Assembly (NCBI GenBank): GCA_017562135.1
Contig: QEYB01001046.1
Coordinates: 744,001 to 808,000 of the forward strand
Length of the DNA stretch: 64,000 bases
Origin: Dipylidium caninum
Lineage: Eukaryota > Platyhelminthes > Cestoda > Cyclophyllidea > Dipylidiidae
Direction of reading: 5' to 3'
This document shows, in pieces, positions 34,116 to 45,200 of the stretch. The notes under the pieces were generated by a model that saw nothing but the letters and a program-made list of their open reading frames with translations, had not been told where the DNA came from and searched no databases. The position numbers and the translations under genes were made by a program. The first letter of the stretch is position 1. The number at the start of each line of letters is the position of its first letter.

Positions 34116-37100
34116 CTGAGAGACTACAGGGTTTACGAGGGACGAGGAAGCCATAGAGAGTACAAAATTAGTGACAATGGTAGCAACAACAGTGGTGGAA
34201 GGTGGAGCATCGTAGTCAAGAGGGAGTGTGAAATTAAATATTTCACGAGCCTATGGACAGGGGCGAGCGCGCGTGAGTGAAGGACCAGTCTGCTGCTGTT
34301 AACGCCCAAACAAGCCCGCCAATGGTTACGGTCCCATGACTCACACAAGAGTTGGCCACAGGGACTGCTGTGCCCATCGGAGGGGCGCACGTACGCACCG
34401 GAAAGGTGGACCAGAAAGGGCTCAAGTAGCCTCATCCAACTCATGCTTTGCTGTCGGTGAATGGAAAGGCTACTTACAATTGCGAGGTAAGTAGTGTTGC
34501 GGAGGAAGGAAATGGCTGAAGGGAGAGACCTGAGTGTCATACAGGCAAATGATCGGTCCCGTGTTTGTTAGAGGACGTCAACCCGACCCACTCCCTTCCA
34601 ATATCGTTAAAAGACGAAGTTGCACCATGTTTGAGCCAAGGCAACCGATACGCTGGTCTGCTACAAAAGCGCAATTTGGACTCACGAATTATTTCCCTCT
34701 AGGGTGCCGTTGAAAACTTAACCTCGCAACTTTGTTCACATAGTGGAGAGAAGGCATCGGCTTCATTAAATAATATGGCCACGAAAAGCAATTTCCCATT
34801 CTAAAGTGCATTAAACCTAGGTACGTTGGGGCATCAGCTCGAAATCGGCGGCTGGCGACAAAAGAGTCATGCAAAAGGTAACAGTAGGCCGAATAAAAGG
34901 GATAAGAATCCACCCATCACTAAGACGATTTCCCGCGATCGGGGAGAAAACAACGCGGTAACCAGAATGACACCGTAGAAGCAAGTTTCTTCTATCATCC
35001 TCTGATGTTTATTTATGGCCAACTCAGTCGCGCCAAAGTCAAGAGTATTCATCACTCATCAGAGGAAATAAGAAAAGGCAACAAAACTGAACATAACAAA
35101 GTTGTTATCACAGAAACAGGCCTCAAAGTGAAACGACCCCAGACGAGAATGAAGGGGTTGCATCACTTCAGGCAAGTCTATTTACAACCGACACGGATAG
35201 ACCAAGGAAAAGGTTTACAATTCCAATGGCCCTTCAAAGGAAGCACAACTTTTCCGCCTTTGTCCTAATGCACAACCGTCGCCGGATTGCAAGTAAGCCC
35301 AACTTCAAAGTCTTCAAGGTCATGTTAACCACCTTTCAGCTTTTCTCTACCTTATTAATAAGTCTTCCCATAAAGCCGCAATTCATGACTGTGTCAGGAA
35401 TGAATCCAGGCGTTGCATTCCTATGAGGGAGGTGAATTAGTAATGAGATTTCTCCCATCCCCAGACCTCCAAAAAAAGTGGTCAACAGCACAGGATAAAG
35501 AGGGAACGGGAAGGAGAAGTGCACTTTCCCTACCAAAAAGTGGTCGGAGAAGATGTCGTATGTCAAGTGACCTGGCGCAATTTATTCCGTACTCTTTAGC
35601 TGCTACTCAACTCGCTTCGCATGCCTTGGTGTAAATACAACTGGACGACCCGAATAAGTTCAATGTCGCCACGTAGCCAGGGAATTCGAGAGCATTTCGA
35701 AGAATTTTAGGCATGCAGGAACCGCTCCTAGATCATGATGGCTCAACAAGGTGAATTTTAAGTTGTAAATGTGTGTATTTCCTGGATGGCGTACCAGTCC
35801 CTCTTCTTAAAACGTCCTTTACTCCCATTGACGATTTCTCAAGTATGCGCTAAAGTGGTAAAAAAATGGATTCGTGTGTGTTTAGAAGGTAACGAGATTC
35901 ACGATTTACGACTGTGAATAGCTGTAAGACAGCCACATCTCAGAGGTTATATGCCGACCGTCAAGAATCCTGAAAGCAAACTGGACTATCGGAAGGACGA
36001 ATGAAAATAAACAATTGAATAGGATTTTTCATTTCACAAGACATCTCTATCCGTGGCAGTCAGACGCAGAGACAAAAAGGAATGTGAGCACTTGAGGTTA
36101 TGGGATGCGGGACGTCACGTGAAAGATTCCAGTGAGAAATGTGAAGGCTGCGCTTGAAAAGGAACATGTGTGACTGTGGGCCGACAAGTGCCACAAGCCG
36201 CTCCATTGCTCTTCCTGAGCCCGTACCTATGGTGAAGTAGTGCATAATGGCGATAGAAACTTGAAACATGCCACACTGACATTCATGGACCGCGCATTTG
36301 AGTTAATAAGGTCGTCTTTACGAAAAGGAGTCAGCACTCCCCCAAAAGGGGATCGGCACACATAGATCTTCCACAATTACTAACATCACAACAGCCTTTA
36401 GGCAAGCCCACTCAAATGAGGGAGCATGGTAAGTCCGAGCAAACAGAAGCAACTATAGCCCGAACTCCGCCTTTGTCTCTGAAAGGGTGATCTGAATTCC
36501 ATCCGTCGTGGTGAACTTGTACTGACAAAATCTCTCTTGCGGACAAATGGATAGGCGAAATAACTGCATTATTGCAATCTCGGTCGGACGCAAAACCAAA
36601 GTGTTGACTTCAAGAATCTCCGCAGCATCGCTGACCGGAGTAGACGCTAATCACCGTAGAGGAAGGGATGTAGAAGTTAAAAATGACAGCCCGTATATTT
36701 AGTTGTCTGCGATGTTATCGAGATACCGGTGGAAGTAGGATAAAAGTTTTAAAAAAAATGAGAGTAACCGTAGGGCTACTCGAAGACGCTGAAAGCAATG
36801 CGCCTTCACCACTGTGCTGCCATCCCAAATACAACAAAAAAGTCAGGTCGTGGGTTTTGTTTACTTTAGACACTCCTAATAATCTACACTACGACATGAG
36901 TAACATTTCAATATTTGAACTTTTAACCGGCAAGAATTTCCTCCGGTAGAAAGAAAAACTTCAGAAATCTAGGCCATGCAACTTTTGCGAAGTTTGCATT
37001 CTTTCTGTGTTAACATTGGTTAGCTCGAGCTTTATCCAACTCGAAAAACAAAGAACCAGAAGTCCGTCTTGGAATAGCAGTGAAGGCGCACACGCAATGG

Positions 37101-38300
37101 AATGCTCTCGCAATCTGGTAAATAGTTGACCTACCGGCGAAATAGACACCGTCCACTCATGATAGACCCGAAAAAGGGCTCACAATAACCGGCGCATGGC
37201 CCTTCCGAGACGAGAATTAAACGAACTGCGAGGCGCGACGAGATTAAGGCGTGCAGTTGGGACTATAGTCCAGCCCCCCTTAGGGCTGTGGGGCAGAACA
37301 TTGCCTTTGTTCAAACTCCCAAATCAAATGACCTTCAAAATCAAACACATTCACCAAAAAGTGCATGATTCCTCTCTGACACCCCGACGCAACCAGTAAT
37401 TACTAATTTTCCTCTATTAAAATGGCACTGGTCTTGGACGGGAATGCTGGTCGCAGCGTTCTGATCTGGCAATAACAAAGGAGTTCGAAATGGTTTGTTC
37501 CAAGTTATGACAAAGTGACTCGAGAATACCTAAAGTCGCCTTTGTTGACCTGAGGGACTGACTCATCTGAACGCAGGTTTTCACACCCAGACGCCCTCAC
37601 AACTAAACTTCAAGACAATGCAGGCCGTAATTGTTGGTTGAGCTTCACTTCAACCACCAGCATAAAGCAAAACAGACATCCAAGTGAATATTTACTCTTT
37701 AGAGTCGTGTCCATGTTCTGGCCTTTCTGATGGTAATCTAGCCAAAAGAAAGTATTCTGTAGGCGTCGTCCGACTTCCTTCGCTGAATGGAATGACGAAG
37801 AAGGGGAAGCAAGGCGATGGAGCAGATGGAAGGATTTATTATTCGAGGCAATGAAATCAAATTTTGTCCTTCAAACATTTGTGTCCTCAAAACAACAGTC
37901 TTGAGAGACTAACAAGTGGACAATGTTGACATTCAGAGGAAAATACCTTGAGATATGCCAATAAAAATGTCTTGGACCATGGTCAGCACTCACAAACGAT
38001 GTTTCATCGCCCCCATTATTTGCTCTTGAAGTTTTTCCTTACACAAAAAAGGCTCAAATTTAGTCAACTTTCTACTCCTACTTCACTAGTCAGCAGCACG
38101 TACTGGTAGAATCGCCGCCAAATTTTGTTACAGACGGAAACTCGGGGTGCCGCTCTTGTGAGGCGCCGTCCGCAAACGTGTGAAGAAATGCCGTTCCCCT
38201 TCAAATACGCAGTGGGTTTGTCCGTTAGTTAACAATGAACACACACTGAATGACAGTAATACTCCATGATTGAATTAATAACGAGTTCGAAGGCCTCAGT
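34116..38300. other. Region upstream of the nesprin start, no recognised gene
   Basis: Only short unconvincing reading frames on both strands. It may be the first intron and 5' leader of the nesprin gene if transcription starts near 39.8 kb. No repeat or RNA gene was recognised. Confidence 0.45.
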
Positions 38301-38315
38301 TGCCGTAATTTCTCC

Positions 38316-38704
38316 TCAAGTTTTACTTGCCAAGATGAGAGAAGGGTAGATGCGGTGCCTGCCGGTAACTCGCAAAGTATTAGGCATCACTAAAGTGCTC
38401 CGGAAATAAAAGAAAAACATAGGAAACGCTATTTCCTGAGGAACAGTCCACCTACGAGAATACATCTCCTTAGTAAACTCCGTATTGAAAATAGGTGTCA
38501 GCTCTCCGTGCACGTTAATACAGTCCCATGAATCGGCGTTGCGCAGACCGAGGGTTAGACGACAGTAGAGGCTATAGACAGGGTTGGTGGCGTCCGCACC
38601 ACGTTGTCGCTGTTCGTCTTCGTCGTAGTCGTCGTCGCAATCAGTGGCATTGACAAAGAGGCTGTCGAAAGATTCGCTCAAGGCATGCATACCACACTGC
38701 TCTG
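38316..38704 (-). CDS. Exon-like minus-strand frame, unidentified
   Basis: Open from an acceptor region (TTCTCTCAG) at 38704, with a Met at about 38690. The translation looks protein-like (ALSESFDSLFVNATDC, an acidic DDDYDEDE run, NPVYSLYCRLTLGLRN) and holds several Cys. A phase-0 join is possible with the preceding segment at 38766-38840. Any family is unknown to me. It may be an exon of a small separate gene or part of a longer nesprin leader. A stop ends the frame at 38316. Confidence 0.3.
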
Positions 38705-38765
38705 AGAGAAGACTTGGCGGGGAATAAGCTGCGATGGAGGCTTAGGGATGAGGCTCACACGTACC

Positions 38766-38863
38766 TCAATCTTATCCCAGCGGAAATCATGTTGGCAGTT
38801 AGCTATGTTGAAACACCACCGCTGATGTTTCGTCTTCCCTCTCTCCTCTCCTCGTCCTCTAAG
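38766..38863 (-). other. Possible upstream exon ending in GAG|GTACGT
   Basis: Bounded by acceptor ATTGGCTTAG and donor GAG|GTACGTGTG. It can be read as WCFNIANCQHDFRWDKIE joining the next segment, or as untranslated leader containing a short ATG frame. Undecided. Confidence 0.3.
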
Positions 38864-39660
38864 CCAATCAGACCACGCCCCTGGAGGGAGTAGCTACCTT
38901 CTTGAGCACTTGTACCCAGGCATGGGGTGATAACGGAAGGAAAGGTACATTCTGATGGTGGTCTTTCTAGTAGGATACTTCGCTTTTGGCAAGAGTATGA
39001 GAGGGGGGAACGAAGCAAAATGGTAAAATATTGCAGAATTTATCCAAAGTTTGAGGAATATTTGAGGTCCCGAAAAGAAAAAAAGGATTTTAGTATCCAT
39101 CGGAGGGCTTTGAAGCAGGCTCAGGGAAGTTCGTCTGGTATAAACTACAATTTTTGAATTTTTGATTGTATCAAAATTCCCATTTAACGTGATGGTGATT
39201 AGCTCTAGACAGTGAAGTAATGTCGGTAGGAGGCATAACTTTTAAGTGTTTTCGCATATGCCAATAAATTGTCTGTATTTGTTCTAATTAATTATTAACT
39301 CAGTTACTCTCGGCTTTTGATCCCTGACCCTGAATGATGATGGCCACATTAAATATAGGGCGCCCAAATAACAGTGAGAGTAGACATGAATAATCTACTG
39401 AGAGGTCGCATGAAATTGCGGTAGTAGCCGTTAATTCTAGCGTCGGACAGGAGAGAAATACGTGGGTAATGAGGCTACCTACGTTCCGCAATACCAATAG
39501 CTTCATGAGCCGCAAAGAGTAATCACAAAGCATATTATGCAACGCATGGAAAATACTCTCGCACTTGAAATAGCAATTGTCCTCACACCCTACTAGCTGG
39601 AATAAATCCTCACGAAACAAATTAACAAACGCTGTAATACACAGGGAATACGAGAACTCA

Positions 39661-39900
39661 CCGCGGTACCGTTGACCAGCCGAATACGCGACGCCGACGT
39701 AAGACCGCGGGAGGCGACTCATGAACGAATGCACGAAGTGACGGACCGGGCCATAGCCCGGCTCGGTCACATGTTGCACAACTGAAGGAGGACCAATCAG
39801 CAGTCAAGCCGCCGTTTCTAATGCGTCATCTCAAAGTGGGACAAACCCTCTTTTGCGATTGGCTCTCGCCCGTCTTCATTTAGCCGATTATGTGCTTAAG
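39661..39900 (-). promoter_or_regulatory. Candidate promoter and first leader exon for minus-strand transcription
   Basis: This stretch is locally CpG-rich. It contains CCAAT-type motifs (AGCCAATCG on the minus strand near 39860 and CCAATCAG on the plus strand near 39790). It ends in a strong donor, GGTACCGCG|GTGAGTTC, at 39660. Together these fit a first exon feeding minus-strand transcription towards the nesprin gene. No TATA box was identified. This is inference only. Confidence 0.3.
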
Positions 39901-41391
39901 CGGATAGTTCGAGCGCTTCTTTTTTGGTGATGTTGGGCCGTTTAAGGAGTGGATCATAGTTGGAAGACCTCAACACTTCGATTTATGCATAGAAGTAAGG
40001 GTGGGGTCACACGACAAGATCCTGATGGGCCCCATCTTTTTGGAAGGTAAATAATAGCCGCGCAAAGTATTGCTAATCATGCAATGCATTCACTTCCTTG
40101 GAACAGGTTGATAGAAGATCTGTTTAAAAAAAATGAGCTAAGAACAGGAAAATTGGGTAATAAAATGAGAATGCAACCTCAACTACTACTTTATGCGCAA
40201 CGAATTAGTAACGAACAATTGTGGAGTTCATTTCTCATTTGAACTTGAGCTGACATTCATTTGGTGTTACACTACGATTTCACGTTTGACGTTTAAGACA
40301 GGAGACTATGATCAACCCTCGAAAAGTCGACTGTTGTAGTTAGTTTACTTAATGGACGAAGCACTCTGCCAACTGCTCTAACCATTAACAACCCTAAACA
40401 CGGGATGGAGATAAAATATGACCACATCTGACTTACTACTGGTTACTTCATCACTTAACGCTGCCTCTAGCATTTATATATTATAGAGTGTATAAATTGT
40501 ACATAAATAACCTTGAATGAAGAACCATAAATAAAGTATCAAACATTACTTAGTTGAACATTTGATCTGGACTCCCTACATGACTTTTGCTTTTTTTAAA
40601 AGGGGATTCTTATGTCTTTTGCCACGTTGATGCGAGGTGTTATATGCTGGCTGTTCACTGCCCATGTCCTATAGGCCCTGTACGTGCCTTGATAGCTGCA
40701 TATAATTACAATATTTTGGGAGATTGAACGTGCTACAGTAATTCTCCATTCAGTCATGGCGTTTCAGATGGAGCTGAAAATAACCGACATCGGCAGCTGG
40801 AGTAGTATGAAAAGAGTGTTCATTAATACACCCAATTTAAGGCAGAAATCGCGGATAATAGTTGAGGAAAGTTACAAAGGATGTCGACGGGTCTTCATTT
40901 GTTGCCGCAGTAATTCAGTCCTGTATTTCCAACCACTTGTGTCATTCGTGTTAGTATAAGTCTGATAAGTCTGTATTACGATAGCAAAGCGTTCCTTTCT
41001 TCAAGCGTGAAAACGGATCTCGAAGACAAACGGTGCATTACATTGGGAAGCAGGTATGAAATATTGCTTTCGTATTTAGCATACGTATTAAAGTGGCAAA
41101 TGGAAGAAGTGCTATATTAAGTAACGCAGAGAGTCAATGTATTTACAAGTTTGGCTGTAGTTCTCAGCTACCTTGCCGTGTAACTGACAAGGAATAGATT
41201 TAAAAATTATCATTCCTCATTGTCCAAAGATTATTTGCAAAAAGCTAATTTAAACGTAATCTATTTGACGCCTTATGTAAATATGGCTGAGAACCGCAGG
41301 TGGTTATGGTCAAATTCTTCAAGGTTAAGAAATATTTGAGTCGTCTGTCTTGAAAGGCGGGAATGTTGGCTGTTATCGCGTTGGTGCCGCG
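39901..41391. other. Intergenic region between the nesprin leader region and SRPRB
   Basis: A 1.5-kb spacer that would hold the 5' control region of the plus-strand SRPRB gene. Apart from the tRNA-like segment nothing was recognised. Confidence 0.5.
40300..40400 (-). other. tRNA-like A-box segment, possibly a tRNA relic or SINE head
   Basis: The minus strand contains GGTTAGAGCAGTTGG and GCAGAGTGC, resembling a tRNA D-arm and polymerase III A box, with a weak B-box-like GGGTTGATCATAG about 50 bases further on. The stems do not form a complete cloverleaf by eye, so it is not called as a functional tRNA. Confidence 0.2.
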
Positions 41392-42217
41392 ATGTTGTAT
41401 GTCATCCTCGGCGCCATCTTATTTTTGATTTTTCTATTGGGATATCATTATTTCGGATCTCCCAAAAAATATGCAGTTCTCATAACGGGCCTTTGTGACA
41501 GTGGGAAGACCTCGCTTTTGATGATGCTCGTACACAAGAAGACTCCGCTGACCTTTACATCTCTAGCACCAAATGTCGAGGAATATAAACTTAAAGTGAG
41601 GGTACGCACGTCGTTTTTTATTATGTTCTAGTCTATGAAAAAATTAAGCATCTGTGATGTTCCTGGTCTAGAGAAACTTCGGTTTGAATGCATCAATAAG
41701 CAGAGAACCAACACCATGTACGTTCTCATTTCATTGTCAATTATAAATTCAGCGGAATCATTTTCGTTATTGATTCCACTGTCATTCAAAACACGTTAAA
41801 GGATGCCGCTGAGTATTTGTTTTACTTACTGACGGATGGCATACTTGCTCGTTCTCGTATACCCTTTCTCATCCTCTGTAATAAGAACGATTTGCCTGAT
41901 GCCAAAGATGCTGTATCCATTGAAAGAATGCTAGAAGTAGAACTGTAAGTAATTTTTTGATACTTGTTATTTTGTTGAATAACCGTTGATTTCCTGCATT
42001 AATACTCTTTTAATATATTAGGACTACTTTATGCCATACGAAGGCGAATGCACTAGCCGATTTAGACGGTCATCAGGAGTACCGTGTGCCGCTCGTCAAC
42101 GAGGCAAACGTTCCATTCTCGTTCGCCAAGTGCAAACATCATCGCATTACCTTTGCTGACTGTTCGGTTATTTCGGCTGACATTAGTCCCGTTCGCCTTT
42201 GGCTCGAACGACTGTAA
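41392..42217 (+). CDS. SRPRB: Signal recognition particle receptor subunit beta, four exons
   Basis: SR-beta is a small ER-membrane GTPase that anchors the SRP receptor alpha subunit during co-translational targeting. Exons 41392-41595, 41632-41717, 41753-41944 and 42022-42217 join in phase to a 225-residue protein, close to the family's usual size. Residues 2-20 form a hydrophobic membrane anchor (ILGAILFLIFLLGYHYF). The GTPase motifs are G1 GLCDSGKTS, a G2 Thr region (TSLAPN), G3 DVPG and G4 NKND. SR-beta proteins usually have NKQD at G4. The C-terminus ends SPVRLWLERL. The ATG at 41392 is chosen because the hydrophobic anchor follows directly. Two introns are only 36 and 35 bases long. AATAAA follows the stop by four bases. 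Confidence 0.93.
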
Positions 42218-42221
42218 ACGG

Positions 42222-42227
42222 AATAAA
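42222..42227 (+). terminator. Polyadenylation signal of SRPRB
   Basis: AATAAA lies four bases after the TAA stop, implying a very short 3' untranslated region. Cleavage would fall some 10-30 bases downstream. Confidence 0.6.
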
Positions 42228-45200
42228 TTCTTGTTTCTGAAGTAGGACAGCTTCCTTTTACCTTTCTTTTGCGCGCTATAAGATATTTTAATGTTCTCGC
42301 TAATTGTAATTTAGTATTGTTTTCAACCTTTTAATTTCACTACCTATTTGGGACCTGGCGAAATTAATCGTGTGTCCCAGTTGCTTTGGTTCTTGTTTGA
42401 TTTGATTGCCTATACTCAACTTAGTTAATAAGACTATATTAGTTTAATTTAGGCTTATTGTTCCTATCTGTTTGAAACTTTGGACCTTGTAATAGTCTGC
42501 TTTGAGTGCAATATTGCTGAGGTATAACTGTAAATAGTTCTGAGCTGAGTCCACAAGTGCCTATAAGCGGGCCATGATTGCGGTAGTTGAAGCAGTGTTT
42601 GGAGATTCTTCTAGTTGTTGGAGCATTCATCGTTTTCGAAGATTCACTAGCGGTACGTCAGAATTGTTATTATTACTGTTTACTTGCTAGTAGACTGATC
42701 TAGTTAACATTGTTGTTGACCTTTACGTACAACTATTTGGAAATCCTAATCACAAATTGGCCAAACCTCATGCACAATCCCTGTATAAGACAGTTCCGTA
42801 GGCTACATTAATTTACCTGGGATTTTATTAAAGAATTTATTTCAAATGACCTATTTTTTGAATCAGGGAACTTCTCGGGTTATTTGTCACATTTGATCTA
42901 CAGTAATGTTTCTTGATCTTTATGGAAAAAAACGAAGATTCCCAAACTCTTAATTCATCGTTTCTTTGTCGAAATGACTTTGCCTTTGACTCCAGAGACG
43001 GAACCGATCGTGTATTCATGGTCAAAAAAAGTCTGATTATTTTGAAAAGGTTCCTTATATGCTTATGCTTAATTATTTGACGTTACATTTCCCTCATTTA
43101 GCTTCCATTCCTTACTTCATTTGTGCTCCTAGTCCAAATATGCGCTTGGAAGTGATGGGATTTGGTTACAACATTTGGACCTGGGTTTTTTATCTACTCC
43201 CACTTTACAAGTTAACTTCTTTCAAAAGTTTCTGTGGTGATTTTTTGTTTTCCGTTTACTATTCAACAGTTTAATCTGTACCTCATTTATCACGACCTTT
43301 GCCTTTCGTCAGGCACAGTATTCAGCAAGGCACTAAGCTAGTGCATTAATTTGCTACTTCCGGTAATTCGGTAGGTCTACGATTTATTTGTGCCTTCATG
43401 TTAATCGCCGTTTTCAGTGGAAGAACCGTTGTATAAGCAAATTCTACTCCATTCCACTTGTAAACAAACCGTGTAAATGCCCCTCTTTGATTCACAGACC
43501 CGGTAGAGGCTGTGGCGTGAGGCACTGAGGCGCTTAGTCACGCCACTCACCAAAAATCCTGATAAATCGCAGTTTCATTGCACCACTGTTATGTGAAATC
43601 TCATATATATTCTCTCCAACTGCATTCTGAATGGAGGATGCGTTCTGGACTTTTTATTAAAAACAATTCTCCGTATGTCATAATCCTGCTTCTAGCCTCT
43701 TCACTTCTTATCAAAGGAGATATTCGTAAACCTTCCATTAATTTTCACTTGAAGAGAAATAAAAGATTTTTGGAAATATGCCGGTCACATTTACTAATTG
43801 TGAAATAAAACCAAAACTAGCAGGGGTGATAGGAGAGCATGAGATAGATCTCGGTGTAATCTAGGCGCAATTGCGGGATGCCATACCTTGTTAAAGTCTC
43901 TGGAAGGTCAAGTAGGGAATCCACTCAAATACCCCAGCAGATGCTTAGGGCTGGTAACTCCTTTGCCTTCGCCAGAGGTGTCCCACACTTAGTCTTGATG
44001 AAGTAATGCCTCGTGCTATACTTCTTAAAACTGGAGGTAAAAGGGGAAATAGGCAAATTCTAACCTCTTGGTGTTCCTACTGCACACCGCGGATAACTTT
44101 TGCTCTTATAAACCCGCAGAGCGTAACTGGGTAGGCTTGAGATGAAGCACTGTTGGGGAAACAACGCAATCCTTGTTGTCACCTGCCTTTCCACAGTAAC
44201 TTGAATGCAATTTTGCGTAGTTTAAAGGCTTTCATGGTTGTGGTTGCAAGTGCCGCATTGAGCAATGCGCAAATTTAAGAAAAATGATGGCTGAGATGGA
44301 AAGAAAACCAGTCGGTGTTTTATATCCACACCGACTCGTTGCCTCCTGCCTGTGCAATGCATTGTGATTGTCAAATTCCCTCTCAAGTACGCCTCTACAG
44401 CCTCTATCATATGAAAAATCACGAAATCTGCGTAAAGTAGTAGGCGTTGAAAGAACATTATTTGATTGCACACAGAGCCAACTGAGTCATTCGACTTCCC
44501 CATTTTACACTCATCACTTCGTAGGTTGGCCGCCGAATTGACAGCCCACCCCCTCCCCCCATTCTGTCACGGCATTATGACCCCGTCAAAGGGGCCGGGA
44601 GGGGACATATGCATCCCCGATATACATGGACGAGGTTGTTTTCCCCTTTGGCTATCTAATCCCACCCAGTAATATCGTATGAATGAGATTAGGCTCATAT
44701 TAGAGAAGGTAGCAGTTTTCGCGATTCTTCGCCTTTACTTCGGTTGTTTTATCTCTCTGAGACTTAAAAGTTTACTTCAAATAATTAATTCGCTCCTACC
44801 GAATAAATTTTCATTGTGGAGGCATATCCCTTGTCTTCTTCAACCCCACCGTTAACTTCCTGAAATTATGGTTCAAAAACCCCGAGTTCCCACATCTTTC
44901 TGCGTTGCCTAACGATAAGTGCCATTTTGTAGGGATACTAACTTGTCCGCATTTGCATTCAACTTTGAAAAAGCCACTTAACGCAATCGAAGCATTCACG
45001 ATGCAAATCACGCATCCTTTCCATTTCCCCTCACTGTTGAAGTCCTTTTGTAGCCTCCACTTTATGGCGTAGCAAGGCTTTGTGTCCATGACGAGGGATA
45101 AAGACAGCTATTTTTAAGTGGAGAGAACCGTAAGCTTAGTCGGGAGAGGACGGACTGGAGGATTTCGCGAGCAGTTACCGCGTACAGTTCGAGATGTTTG

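Noticed and set aside
39300..39660. Continuation of the minus-strand frame that starts near 39779
   Set aside because: A strong donor (GCG|GTGAGT) precedes it, and the translation beyond that point has no protein-like character.
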